From Mucinivorans hirudinis (GTDB taxonomy: Bacteria; Bacteroidota; Bacteroidia; Bacteroidales; Rikenellaceae), in NCBI GenBank assembly GCA_000723505.1, contig HG934468.1, forward strand, positions 2,574,798 to 2,638,797: a DNA stretch of 64,000 nt, given 5' to 3'. A program made the position numbers and the translations under genes. This document shows positions 1 through 6,806 of this stretch, in pieces. The first letter of the stretch is position 1; each line of letters opens with the position of its first letter. Under the pieces are notes generated by a model. It was not told the origin of the DNA, made no database searches, and saw only the letters and a list, made by a program, of their open reading frames with translations.

Positions 1-210
1 ATTCTCAATGGCTATTCTTATGCTTCGTTTTATATTCATCGTTCTTTGATTTTTAATCTCGCTGCAAAGTTATAACAAATTCCCGAAAACTACACCAAAA
101 GTTACACCAAAAAATGTGATTGTCCATAAATCCATCTGATAGCTATTGAAGTTATCAAACATCATAAAATACTATATTACAGCGATTTGATATTATATGA
201 TATTTTATGA

Positions 211-242
211 GGGTTCAGGAGAAAGAGCCTCTCTCTCCGCCA
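211..242 (+). other. Possible 3' end scar of a tRNA-Ser gene
   Basis: The bases at 228-242 (CCTCTCTCTCCGCCA) look like the acceptor-strand end plus CCA of a bacterial tRNA-Ser, and a GGGTTC reminiscent of a T-loop lies just before at 211-216. No anticodon arm, D arm or 5' acceptor strand can be found upstream, so this is not a tRNA gene. Such orphan 3' ends are typical attachment scars left by elements that integrate into tRNA genes. It lies outside the 346-23622 element, so it would belong to another integration event. The match is short and could be chance. Confidence 0.35.
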
Positions 243-262
243 AAAGCGAAAGCAATTTAAAG

Positions 263-298
263 AAAATCCCTGATAGTCAACACTATCGGGGATTTTTG
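263..298 (+). terminator. Rho-independent terminator
   Basis: AATCCCTGATAG pairs with CTATCGGGGATT around a 6-base loop (one G-T wobble), followed by TTTTT. Together with the tRNA-like tail just upstream it resembles the terminator that normally follows a tRNA gene. Confidence 0.75.
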
Positions 299-345
299 CG
301 TTTAGGAAAATGGGCAATTTAGACCATTTCTAAGAGCCCTGACGG

Positions 346-364
346 TGGCTATTCGGTGGTAAAA
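346..364 (+). repeat. Putative attL (19-bp direct repeat, left copy)
   Basis: TGGCTATTCGGTGGTAAAA, identical to 23604-23622. Its right part overlaps an inverted repeat: CGGTGGTAA at 354-362 and TTACCACCG at 380-388. The second arm is absent at the right-end copy, which suits an integrase-binding arm inside the element. Confidence 0.75.
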
Positions 365-437
365 ATACGGAGCATAAAATTACCACCGACCAAGATTCTA
401 ATTCGCTATTATTCAGTGTATTGCACAGCGATACACC

Positions 438-469
438 TTGCTTAAAATCACCACCTTGAGTAACTTTGC
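438..469 (+). promoter_or_regulatory. Integrase promoter
   Basis: GTAACTTTGC at 460-469 contains the Bacteroidota -7 consensus TAnnTTTG, with a TTG at 438-440 about 20 bases upstream as a possible -33 element. The same ten bases also fit the GTANNTTTGC core used by CTnDOT-type integrases. The promoter reading is preferred because the direct repeat lies elsewhere. Confidence 0.55.
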
Positions 470-497
470 AGTCAAATTATTTAATGTAAAATTACTT

Positions 498-1733
498 ATG
501 GAAAGAACAACTTTCAGCGTGCTATTTTTTATTCGCCGCACGCGCCTAAACAAACACGGGGAAGCACCCGTAGAAATGCGAATAACAATCAATGGCACTC
601 GTATTGATTCGTCACTCAAACGCAGTGTACCTCCACAGTATTGGAACACGGCTAAAGGGCAAGCTATGCCAAAAACTCGTGAGTGCAGAGAGCTCAATGC
701 CTATATGGACACTGTCAAACTTCGGTTGATGACCCTTCAACGTGAGATGGAGTTGGACGGGGAGCATATCACACCAAAATCATTGCTCAATAAGTTTCTT
801 GGAGTTGCTAATGAAAAGCCTCAATACACAATTTTAGGGGTGTTTCGTGAACACAACGATAAATGTGCAAAACTGTCAGGTATTGATATGTCGGCAGCAA
901 CGGTTGAGCGTTATGAAACTTCGTACAAACACACGGCAGAGTTTATAAAACAGACCTACCACGTTGATGATATGGACATAAACAGTGTAGACCATAGATT
1001 TATTACCGATTATGAGTTCTACCTCAAAACCGAAAGGGCTTGCTCTCACAATACCGCTACCAAATATCTAAAGAACTTCAAAAAGATTACTCGCATCGCT
1101 CTTGCCAATGAGTGTATGGTAAAAGATCCTTTTGCAAACATCAAATTCCGCCTTAATGAAGTAGACAGGGATTTTCTGGAAGACCACGAATTGAAAAGGA
1201 TTATAGATAAGCGATTTTCGATTGAGCGTTTAGAGCAGGTTAAAGATATGTTTTTGGTGCTTTGTTTCACCGGATTGGCATTTTCAGACCTCAAAGGTTT
1301 GAGAGATGAGCATATTTTCACCGATAACAATGGAGCAAAATGGATTCGCAAGAAGCGTCAAAAGACAAAGAATATGTGTAACATTCCGCTATTAGACATT
1401 CCATTATCGATATTTGAAAAATATAAGGAGCATCCTTGCAGAACGAAGGGAGAACTTATGCCCGTCGCAAGTAACCAAAAGGTCAATGCGTATATCAAAG
1501 AGATTATGGATATATGCGGTATTCAAAAGGCGATTTCTAGCCACACCGGACGACACACATTTTCGACCACCGTGGCTCTGGCTAATGGTGTTAGTATCGA
1601 GAGCGTTGCAAAGATGTTGGGGCACTCCAATACCAATATGACTCGCCACTATGCCAAAGTGCTTGATCGCACGATTATGAATGAGATGAGTAATGTTGCT
1701 GATAAATTCCAATATAAAGCAGTGCAGCTATGA
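498..1733 (+). CDS. Tyrosine recombinase / integrase, Bacteroidota IntDOT-like
   Basis: This 411-residue site-specific recombinase probably catalyses integration and excision of the surrounding element. The ATG at 498 is chosen because family members begin close to MERTTFSVLFFIRR; the longer reading from TTG 438 runs through the promoter. It has an N-terminal arm-binding domain (about 1-100), a SAM-like core-binding domain (110-215) and a C-terminal catalytic domain (230-400). Visible active-site residues are K290, H349-T-G-R352-H, H376 in LGH and nucleophile Y385. The first catalytic arginine is replaced: the box reads TGLAFSDL with A261 where TGLR is usual. Loss of this arginine is known for IntDOT-type recombinases. 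The stop overlaps the start of the next gene by four bases (ATGA). It sits directly inside the left direct repeat. Confidence 0.93.
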   Translation: MERTTFSVLFFIRRTRLNKHGEAPVEMRITINGTRIDSSLKRSVPPQYWNTAKGQAMPKTRECRELNAYMDTVKLRLMTLQREMELDGEHITPKSLLNKFLGVANEKPQYTILGVFREHNDKCAKLSGIDMSAATVERYETSYKHTAEFIKQTYHVDDMDINSVDHRFITDYEFYLKTERACSHNTATKYLKNFKKITRIALANECMVKDPFANIKFRLNEVDRDFLEDHELKRIIDKRFSIERLEQVKDMFLVLCFTGLAFSDLKGLRDEHIFTDNNGAKWIRKKRQKTKNMCNIPLLDIPLSIFEKYKEHPCRTKGELMPVASNQKVNAYIKEIMDICGIQKAISSHTGRHTFSTTVALANGVSIESVAKMLGHSNTNMTRHYAKVLDRTIMNEMSNVADKFQYKAVQL

Positions 1734-2086
1734 GAAAAATAACAATTTCAGAGAATGGCACGGTAAACGTGCCTACGAAAGTGCAGATGCGAGATTTCGA
1801 GATTGCAGAGCTATTCGGAGTAATCGTGCCGACGGTGAAAGGAAAAATTAGGCAGATACTAAAAGAGGACGTTTGCCGTGGGGATTTCTCGATTGGGGGC
1901 ATTGTGGTTGGTGGTGAGGTTATGCCCGAATACTATGGTTTGGATATGGTGGTGGCGGTTGCTTTTCGGGTACAGTCGCACGAGGCGAAAGTGTTTCGGG
2001 AATGGGTGCTGCGAAAAATGACAGTAGCACAAAATCCATCGCCACCGTTATATCTCCGACTACCACACGGGTCGATAGCCAACTAA
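1730..2086 (+). CDS. Small DNA-binding protein, RhuM-like N-terminal type
   Basis: This 118-residue protein has its ATG overlapping the integrase stop, so the two are translationally coupled. The first half contains a helix-turn-helix-like stretch (MRDFEIAELFGVIVPTVKGK, about residues 21-40). The second half (YYGLDMVVAVAFRVQS, then FREWVLRKM) resembles the conserved core of RhuM/virulence-type proteins found on mobile elements. A role in controlling integration or excision is inferred from position only. The last twenty or so residues look low-complexity. Confidence 0.65.
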   Translation: MRKITISENGTVNVPTKVQMRDFEIAELFGVIVPTVKGKIRQILKEDVCRGDFSIGGIVVGGEVMPEYYGLDMVVAVAFRVQSHEAKVFREWVLRKMTVAQNPSPPLYLRLPHGSIAN

Positions 2087-2090
2087 AAAA

Positions 2091-2131
2091 ATAAGCCGCA
2101 AGACCTTGAAAATCTTGTGGCTTATTTTTTT
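2091..2131 (+). terminator. Rho-independent terminator after the integrase operon
   Basis: ATAAGCCGCAAGA pairs with TCTTGTGGCTTAT (one mismatch), followed by seven T residues. It ends the int-RhuM-like operon and separates it from the nuclease gene. Confidence 0.85.
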
Positions 2132-2176
2132 AAATCAGTAATAATATGTAGCTTTGTTAAATCAAATATAGTTGAA

Positions 2177-3064
2177 ATGGCACGACGCAAAAAAGATAGC
2201 ACACTCCCATCTTTCGATGAATTAATAATCCCAACTCTAAAGGCTCTTGTTTCTTTGGGAGGCTCTGGAAGTATCGATGAGATAAACCAAAAAGTATATG
2301 AGATAGCCGATATCTCTGATGATGCATTATCGATTCCGCACAAAGAAGATGAGGACGGACGAAGTGAAGTTGATTACCGTCTTGCGTGGAGCAGAACATA
2401 CCTTAAAAAATTTGGTTTAATTGAAAACTCGGCAAGAGGTATTTGGTCTCTTGTAAACGCCCATGTAGATCCAGACAAGTACAATTATATAGAAATCGTC
2501 AGATGTGTCAGAGATCAAAACAGAGAAGATAAATCAACCAAGAAGGATCCGGACAATAAAACCATTAGTGAGGATGATATTGCAAGTGAGGTAGAATCGT
2601 CCGAAGAATGGAAGGATAAGTTACTTCAAGTGTTATACAATATCTCTCCATCAGCATTTGAACGTCTTTCTCAACGTATTTTACGTGAAAGTGGATTTTC
2701 TCAAGTTGAAGTCACCGGAAAAGTTGGTGATGGAGGAATTGATGGAAAGGGCATTGTCCGTGTCAGTGGATTATTAAGTTTTCACGTGATATTTCAATGC
2801 AAGAGATATAAAGGTTCTGTGTCGCCAAGTCAAATACGTGACTTTAGGGGAGCTATGCAAGGACGAGCCGACAAGGGGTTATTTATAACCACAGGCACAT
2901 TCACGCGTGAAGCAATCAAAGAAGCAACTCGAGATGGTGCCCCGCCGATTGACTTAATAGATGGTGAATCTCTTTGTGATAAGTTAAAAGAATTAAACCT
3001 TGGAGTCGAGACCCAACTCATAGAAGTTATTAATATCAAAAAAGATTGGTATAATAACTTGTAA
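2177..3064 (+). CDS. mrr: Mrr-type restriction endonuclease
   Basis: A 295-residue protein with an N-terminal winged-helix Mrr_N domain (about 10-95) and a C-terminal Mrr catalytic domain (about 155-290) of the PD-(D/E)XK fold. The nuclease signature is visible: GDGGIDGKG with D189, then FQCKRYKG with Q207 and K209, followed by the usual GLFITTGTFT segment. Mrr proteins are modification-dependent (type IV) nucleases that cut methylated DNA. The start is set at ATG 2177 because the longer reading begins inside the preceding terminator, and MARRKK is a natural N terminus. It is transcribed alone; no methyltransferase is next to it, which fits type IV restriction. Confidence 0.88.
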   Translation: MARRKKDSTLPSFDELIIPTLKALVSLGGSGSIDEINQKVYEIADISDDALSIPHKEDEDGRSEVDYRLAWSRTYLKKFGLIENSARGIWSLVNAHVDPDKYNYIEIVRCVRDQNREDKSTKKDPDNKTISEDDIASEVESSEEWKDKLLQVLYNISPSAFERLSQRILRESGFSQVEVTGKVGDGGIDGKGIVRVSGLLSFHVIFQCKRYKGSVSPSQIRDFRGAMQGRADKGLFITTGTFTREAIKEATRDGAPPIDLIDGESLCDKLKELNLGVETQLIEVINIKKDWYNNL

Positions 3065-3115
3065 TAAGTCATCACCATTTTTCAGCAAAGGTATCGGCTG
3101 AAAATCAAACGGTCA

Positions 3116-3190
3116 AGGTCGGGCTGCTTGGCAGTTTTTAGCTGAACCTTCCTCTTTCAGAGAGTATTCAGCTAAAAAACCTTGCCCGAT
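3116..3190. terminator. Long hairpin between convergent genes (likely bidirectional terminator)
   Basis: TTTTTAGCTGAA (about 3136-3147) pairs with TTCAGCTAAAAA (about 3167-3178), and outside it GGTCGGGC pairs with GCCCGATT. It lies between the end of mrr and the end of the opposing toxin gene, has T-runs on both strands, and fits a shared terminator. The intergenic space holds nothing else recognisable. Confidence 0.6.
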
Positions 3191-3260
3191 TGCTCTTCAC
3201 CCAATGTGCTGGTCGCTACAAAATGACAATGACCTACTGTGGAGATTTTACAGAAATGTA

Positions 3261-3911
3261 CTACTGAATTGTCGATACCCTGTCGATAATATCCAGCTTT
3301 ATCATATCCCAATCATTACCCAAAAAGCACTTAGGGTCAGTCATTTCATCGGCAACACTAAAATCAGTCATCATTTTCAACAACTGTGCATCGTCGTGTT
3401 CCCACGGGTGACGTTCCTTGTGAAGTTCCAACATCTTCGATAATGGGTATAAGTCCAATAGATAGTGAATATCCCAAAAATCTTTCTTTCGACCTCCACG
3501 AGATATGACATTCATCTTCATCGCCACAATATCGTCAGTCGAAGCCATTCTAATACCTCCAATCATATCTATGGGACGTATAAAAGGGTCGGCATACATC
3601 AAATCGACCTTGATATAATTTTCAGCAGAATCACCAACAAAATAGCTTCGCCCAAATCCGACTATCGAACTTTGGTCGCCCGAGTCGTAGAATGGGAATG
3701 TGGATTTCAAAAAGTTTTCAAATATCTTGAAGTCAAGCGAACGATACTCCGCATCAGTGAATAGGTCAATATCATCGGATAGTCTATGACCGTAACGCAA
3801 CGACATATTGGTGCCACCCACAAGACGAAACGGTGCAAAAGTCTCCTCGCTCATCAATTTTTCTAATGAGCTTTTCAATAGCGGCGTAACGGTATTGTAG
3901 TGTAGCGGCAT
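3261..3911 (-). CDS. AbiEii-family nucleotidyltransferase toxin
   Basis: A 216-residue member of the AbiEii/AbiGii toxin family (type IV toxin-antitoxin, abortive infection). The minimal nucleotidyltransferase signature is present near residues 32-52: LVGGTNMSLRYG followed by SDDIDLF, giving the G-G-x and D-x-D metal and nucleotide-binding elements. Known family members use NTP to modify tRNA or other targets and arrest growth. It is the second gene of a two-gene operon; its ATG overlaps the antitoxin stop by one base (TAATG), so the two are coupled. The antitoxin is not AbiEi-like but XRE type. Confidence 0.85.
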   Translation of the reverse strand: MPLHYNTVTPLLKSSLEKLMSEETFAPFRLVGGTNMSLRYGHRLSDDIDLFTDAEYRSLDFKIFENFLKSTFPFYDSGDQSSIVGFGRSYFVGDSAENYIKVDLMYADPFIRPIDMIGGIRMASTDDIVAMKMNVISRGGRKKDFWDIHYLLDLYPLSKMLELHKERHPWEHDDAQLLKMMTDFSVADEMTDPKCFLGNDWDMIKLDIIDRVSTIQ

Positions 3912-4405
3912 TATCTTTTGGCGGTTAAGTGAATCTTATAGCTATTGCTTGGCACGTACTGACTTGTCGCTTCGGGAGCGAGTCCGTAGAATCGCATTAT
4001 CTCTTGCTTTTCTTGTTCGTTTCCACGCTCCATTACACGCTCTACGACGTGGTTTTTGTACCTGCCCCAATCTATTTTGTCAAAGTCGGTATCCCAAAAA
4101 AGAATCTTGCGGATATTCGGAATGCCTTTGATTGACTCACTCGCCTCGTGTCTTTTGTATTGCTCGATGTTGTAATACGCCTGCAAAGTGAGCAAAAAAC
4201 CTTCGGGGATATCTAACTCACGCTCAAGTTTGAGTGCAAGTTCGGTTGTGAGTTGCCGCCTGCCCATAATCACGGCATTGAGCGTCTGGCTATGGATATC
4301 CAATTCAGAGGCAACAGCACGCTGACTGATGGAGCGTTTTTCCAACTCACGCCCAATCAGTTTGCCGGGGGCAATGCCCTTGAATATGTTTATATCGTAC
4401 CTCAT
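3911..4405 (-). CDS. XRE-type antitoxin with DUF6922-like C terminus
   Basis: A 164-residue protein. Residues about 15-70 form an XRE/HigA-like helix-turn-helix (ISQRAVASELDIHSQTLN, then RRQLTTELALKLERELD). The C-terminal part (LFWDTDFDKIDWGRYKNHV) matches the DUF6922 type found in Bacteroidota antitoxins paired with AbiEii-like toxins. It presumably represses the operon and counteracts the downstream nucleotidyltransferase. It is first in the operon, as expected for an antitoxin that must be made ahead of the toxin. Confidence 0.82.
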   Translation of the reverse strand: MRYDINIFKGIAPGKLIGRELEKRSISQRAVASELDIHSQTLNAVIMGRRQLTTELALKLERELDIPEGFLLTLQAYYNIEQYKRHEASESIKGIPNIRKILFWDTDFDKIDWGRYKNHVVERVMERGNEQEKQEIMRFYGLAPEATSQYVPSNSYKIHLTAKR

Positions 4406-4510
4406 CTCACTGCAAAGATATAAAAATAAACGGATTTGTTTGCGGTATTATTGTTTTTTATGTAATGCAAGAATTGAGCAGAGATTTTAGCCCCTACTCT
4501 ATTCTGGTAA

Positions 4511-4804
4511 TCACTCCCACGCCCTACGGTGATGTTTTTCAAGCATCGCTTCGATGTCGGACTCTCGATAGAGGGTTTTGCCTCCGAGCATAATGTAGGC
4601 GATTTGTCCGTTTGTCCGCCAATCTTGCATCGTGCGACGGCTTACTTTGAGCCGTGCCGACACTTCGCTATCGGTGAGATAACGCTCCCCTTTGAGGGCA
4701 GGTCTGTGGTTGCGGACGATGTTTTCAAGACCATCTGCCATTCGGTCTAAGGATTTTAGTAAACGAGATACTCGCTCGTTTTTACTGTCGATGATTTCAC
4801 TCAT
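4511..4804 (-). CDS. Excisionase-like helix-turn-helix protein (HTH_17 type)
   Basis: A 97-residue protein. The MerR/excisionase-like domain occupies about residues 40-90: LTDSEVSARLKVSRRTMQDW, then NGQIAYIMLGGKTLY and the terminal alpha helix. Proteins of this type on Bacteroidota mobile elements act as recombination directionality factors or regulators. It ends a three-gene minus-strand cluster (HTH, DUF3876, HTH). Confidence 0.8.
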   Translation of the reverse strand: MSEIIDSKNERVSRLLKSLDRMADGLENIVRNHRPALKGERYLTDSEVSARLKVSRRTMQDWRTNGQIAYIMLGGKTLYRESDIEAMLEKHHRRAWE

Positions 4805-4828
4805 TTTTGTTTGATTTTTGTTTGATTT

Positions 4829-5101
4829 TTAGTTTCTCATATATTCGCCCATCGTTGAGATGGTTATTGTGTCGTTCAATGAATTGTAATTCAAGTTCTT
4901 TTGTCCTGAATAGGTGTGAATGTAGCATTCTTTGTCGAGGTCTTGTTCGATTTCATACTCAGATATATGGGCTTGTCGGGAGTGCTCATTTAGCTCAATG
5001 ATTATCAGATGGTATGCACCGCCATAGCTGCGATATATCATCACCGTTGGATTGAGGTTCACACTCTCCCACGTACCCACTATTTTTTCGAGCTTAATCA
5101 T
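4829..5101 (-). CDS. DUF3876 family protein
   Basis: A 90-residue protein beginning MIKLEKIVGTWESVNLNP with an alternating beta pattern throughout (small lipocalin-like barrel likely). It matches the DUF3876 family, which I know as a Bacteroidota gene almost always on conjugative or mobilizable elements beside excisionase-like HTH genes. Function unknown. It overlaps the upstream HTH gene by four bases, so it is translationally coupled to it. Confidence 0.75.
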   Translation of the reverse strand: MIKLEKIVGTWESVNLNPTVMIYRSYGGAYHLIIIELNEHSRQAHISEYEIEQDLDKECYIHTYSGQKNLNYNSLNDTITISTMGEYMRN

Positions 5102-5376
5102 TTTGATTTGAGTTTGTCAATCGCCTGCTCCACATCCTGCGGACGGTAGTAGATTTTGTGATTGATTTGGGTGTAAGGCAATGTGCCGTTGTCTCGGTAT
5201 GTTTGCAGGGTGCGTTTGGAGATGCCGAGCAGTTGGCACACCTCCTGATTGTCGAGCCATTTTTTCAGACTCTTGTCGCCTGTGTTGCGGCATAGGTCTT
5301 CGGTCTTATCGGCTAAAGCCTCTATTCGTTTCATTATCAGTTCCCAAGTGCGGGCATCTACATTGATTATTTCCAT
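5098..5376 (-). CDS. Excisionase-like helix-turn-helix protein (HTH_17 type)
   Basis: A 92-residue protein with a short N-terminal helix pair (about 1-35) and an excisionase-type HTH (LDNQEVCQLLGISKRTLQTY, about 41-60), followed by NGTLPYTQINHKIYYRPQDV. It is first of the three-gene minus-strand cluster. The presence of two paralogous HTH proteins around DUF3876 is typical of Bacteroidota mobilizable elements, where such genes control excision. Confidence 0.8.
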   Translation of the reverse strand: MEIINVDARTWELIMKRIEALADKTEDLCRNTGDKSLKKWLDNQEVCQLLGISKRTLQTYRDNGTLPYTQINHKIYYRPQDVEQAIDKLKSK

Positions 5377-6025
5377 TATTTTGATATTTTAAATTGTTAT
5401 CGCTTTCATTTCGACAACAAAGAAATAACTAATTATATTACAATCTGTTAGTGCGTGTATGTTTGTCCAGTGGTGTGTAGATTTGTCCACTCCTACCCCA
5501 TTATTTTGTCTGTGTACTTGTTGACTTGTCGATATGTATAATTATATACACTAATGAATTGTTGGTTTAGCGTATTAATGATTTTATGTTTTTATGACTT
5601 AATGACTTCTTGAGCTCAATAATTCATTACGTCAAGAAGGCAGAAAACCAATCCTTCATTAATGTCTTTATTATTTACTTTATTAACCCAAAACACCACT
5701 CACTAAGAACTATCATTCTTAATTCATTTCAGTAATAATTCATACATAAATATGTTGTTGTTCGGCACTTTGTGCGGTGCATTTTTCGGAATAACGATGC
5801 AAGTAAAACCTATTGTTTGTCAAGGTATTGCTACTTTCTTGGAATGTATTTTATTTGTTCTCGAAAGCTCAAAATTCATTATCGTCGGATAATGGCGAGG
5901 TGTGTTTTGAGTGCCTCAAAACCTTTCGAGGCACTCGAAAGCTCGCCCATAAATGGGGGCTAAAACCGCTCCGAAGTCGCTGTTTTGGGGGGTGGATTTT
6001 CGATAACTATTAAAATTGCAGTTTT
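5377..6025. other. Intergenic region with candidate oriT
   Basis: This 650-bp AT-rich non-coding region separates the divergent excisionase cluster from the mobilization protein. Near its right end is a strong inverted repeat at 5905-5940: GAGTGCCTC (5909-5917) and GAGGCACTC (5928-5936) pair perfectly around ten bases, extending to 13 pairs with one mismatch. In Bacteroidota mobilizable elements the origin of transfer lies just upstream of mobA, with such a repeat beside the nick site. A second, weaker repeat (TTCTTGA...TCAAGAA) lies around 5610-5640. Which of these is functional cannot be told from sequence. Confidence 0.5.
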
Positions 6026-6466
6026 ATGACACAAAACAAAGGGGGACGAATCCCCAAAAACGACAAAGCAACGCATCGTGTGGCAGTGCGATTTAACAGT
6101 GTGGAGAACGCTCGTTTTCTGACGATGTATGAACTTTCTGGCGTGCAGAGCAAGGCTGCTTTTATCAAGGCTCGTGTCTTTGGCGACACATTTCGGGTGA
6201 TAAAAGTAGACCGTTCGCAGCTCGATTATTACCAGAAATTATCGGCATTTTATGCTCAATTTCGAGCCACTGGGGTCAATTACAATCAGGTGGTGGTGGC
6301 TCTTCGCTCCAATTTCACGGAGAAAAAGGCAATGGCGATGCTTCACAAACTCGAACAGCACACCCAAGAGTTAGTATCTCTCAACCGTCGGATCATCGAC
6401 CTGACCGAGGATTACAAGACTCGATTTTACGAAGGCTACAAACCGGTTGATGTTGTTGTGGAATAG
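6026..6466 (+). CDS. MobA-type mobilization accessory protein
   Basis: A 146-residue basic protein with an N-terminal ribbon-helix-helix region (THRVAVRFNSVENARF, then SKAAFIKARVFG) and a C-terminal helical part containing GVNYNQVVVALR, a signature of relaxosome accessory proteins (MobC/BmgB/MobA group). Such proteins bind oriT and help the relaxase. In Bacteroidota elements a relaxase normally follows directly. Here no relaxase follows; the next genes are restriction-type, so the transfer module seems to have lost its nicking enzyme or depends on one in trans. Confidence 0.78.
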   Translation: MTQNKGGRIPKNDKATHRVAVRFNSVENARFLTMYELSGVQSKAAFIKARVFGDTFRVIKVDRSQLDYYQKLSAFYAQFRATGVNYNQVVVALRSNFTEKKAMAMLHKLEQHTQELVSLNRRIIDLTEDYKTRFYEGYKPVDVVVE

Positions 6467-6542
6467 AGCCTTGGTAATGAGTGTATAGCAGATACTTATA
6501 TTTAGTCTTGAACAGTAGGATTGTATTATTATATTTTATACT

Positions 6543-6554
6543 TTTGTATACAAA
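6543..6554. promoter_or_regulatory. Perfect 12-bp palindrome, candidate controller-protein operator
   Basis: TTTGTATACAAA is its own reverse complement and lies 30 bp before a small XRE gene, overlapping the expected promoter. Restriction-modification controller proteins bind such palindromes in their own promoters. Operator role is inferred. Confidence 0.45.
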
Positions 6555-6583
6555 GACTTACTAAAAAGAAGGAGTACTTATAA

Positions 6584-6787
6584 ATGAATCGAATAAAAGA
6601 GGTATTGGAAGAGAGAGGAATTTCTCAGACATGGCTTGCAAAACAGCTCGGCAAGAGTTTCTGTATGGTGAATGGTTATGCCTGCAATCGTACTCAGCCG
6701 CCATTAGATGTACTGTACAAGATAGCCGAGATATTAGAAATAAGCCCGAAAGAGCTGCTGCAAGAACCCAAGAAACAGAAAAAATAA
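6584..6787 (+). CDS. Small XRE-family regulator (candidate R-M controller protein)
   Basis: A 67-residue protein that is almost entirely one Cro/CI helix-turn-helix domain: MNRIKEVLEERGISQTWLAK, then MVNGYACNRTQPPLDVLYKIAEIL. It has a good ribosome binding site (AAGGAG, 6570-6575). It lies 19 bp before the methyltransferase gene. Size, fold and position match C proteins that delay restriction until methylation is established. The palindrome at 6543-6554 would be its operator. Confidence 0.8.
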   Translation: MNRIKEVLEERGISQTWLAKQLGKSFCMVNGYACNRTQPPLDVLYKIAEILEISPKELLQEPKKQKK

Positions 6788-6806
6788 CATAGTCATAGAA
6801 TCTCAG

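Noticed and set aside
460-469. CTnDOT-type core site GTAACTTTGC as the attachment site
   Set aside because: It fits a promoter -7 element and has no partner at the right end; the 19-bp direct repeat is the better att candidate.
5772-6013. Two small ORFs before the mobilization gene
   Set aside because: They cross the inverted repeat of the candidate oriT and have no protein-like pattern or start context.
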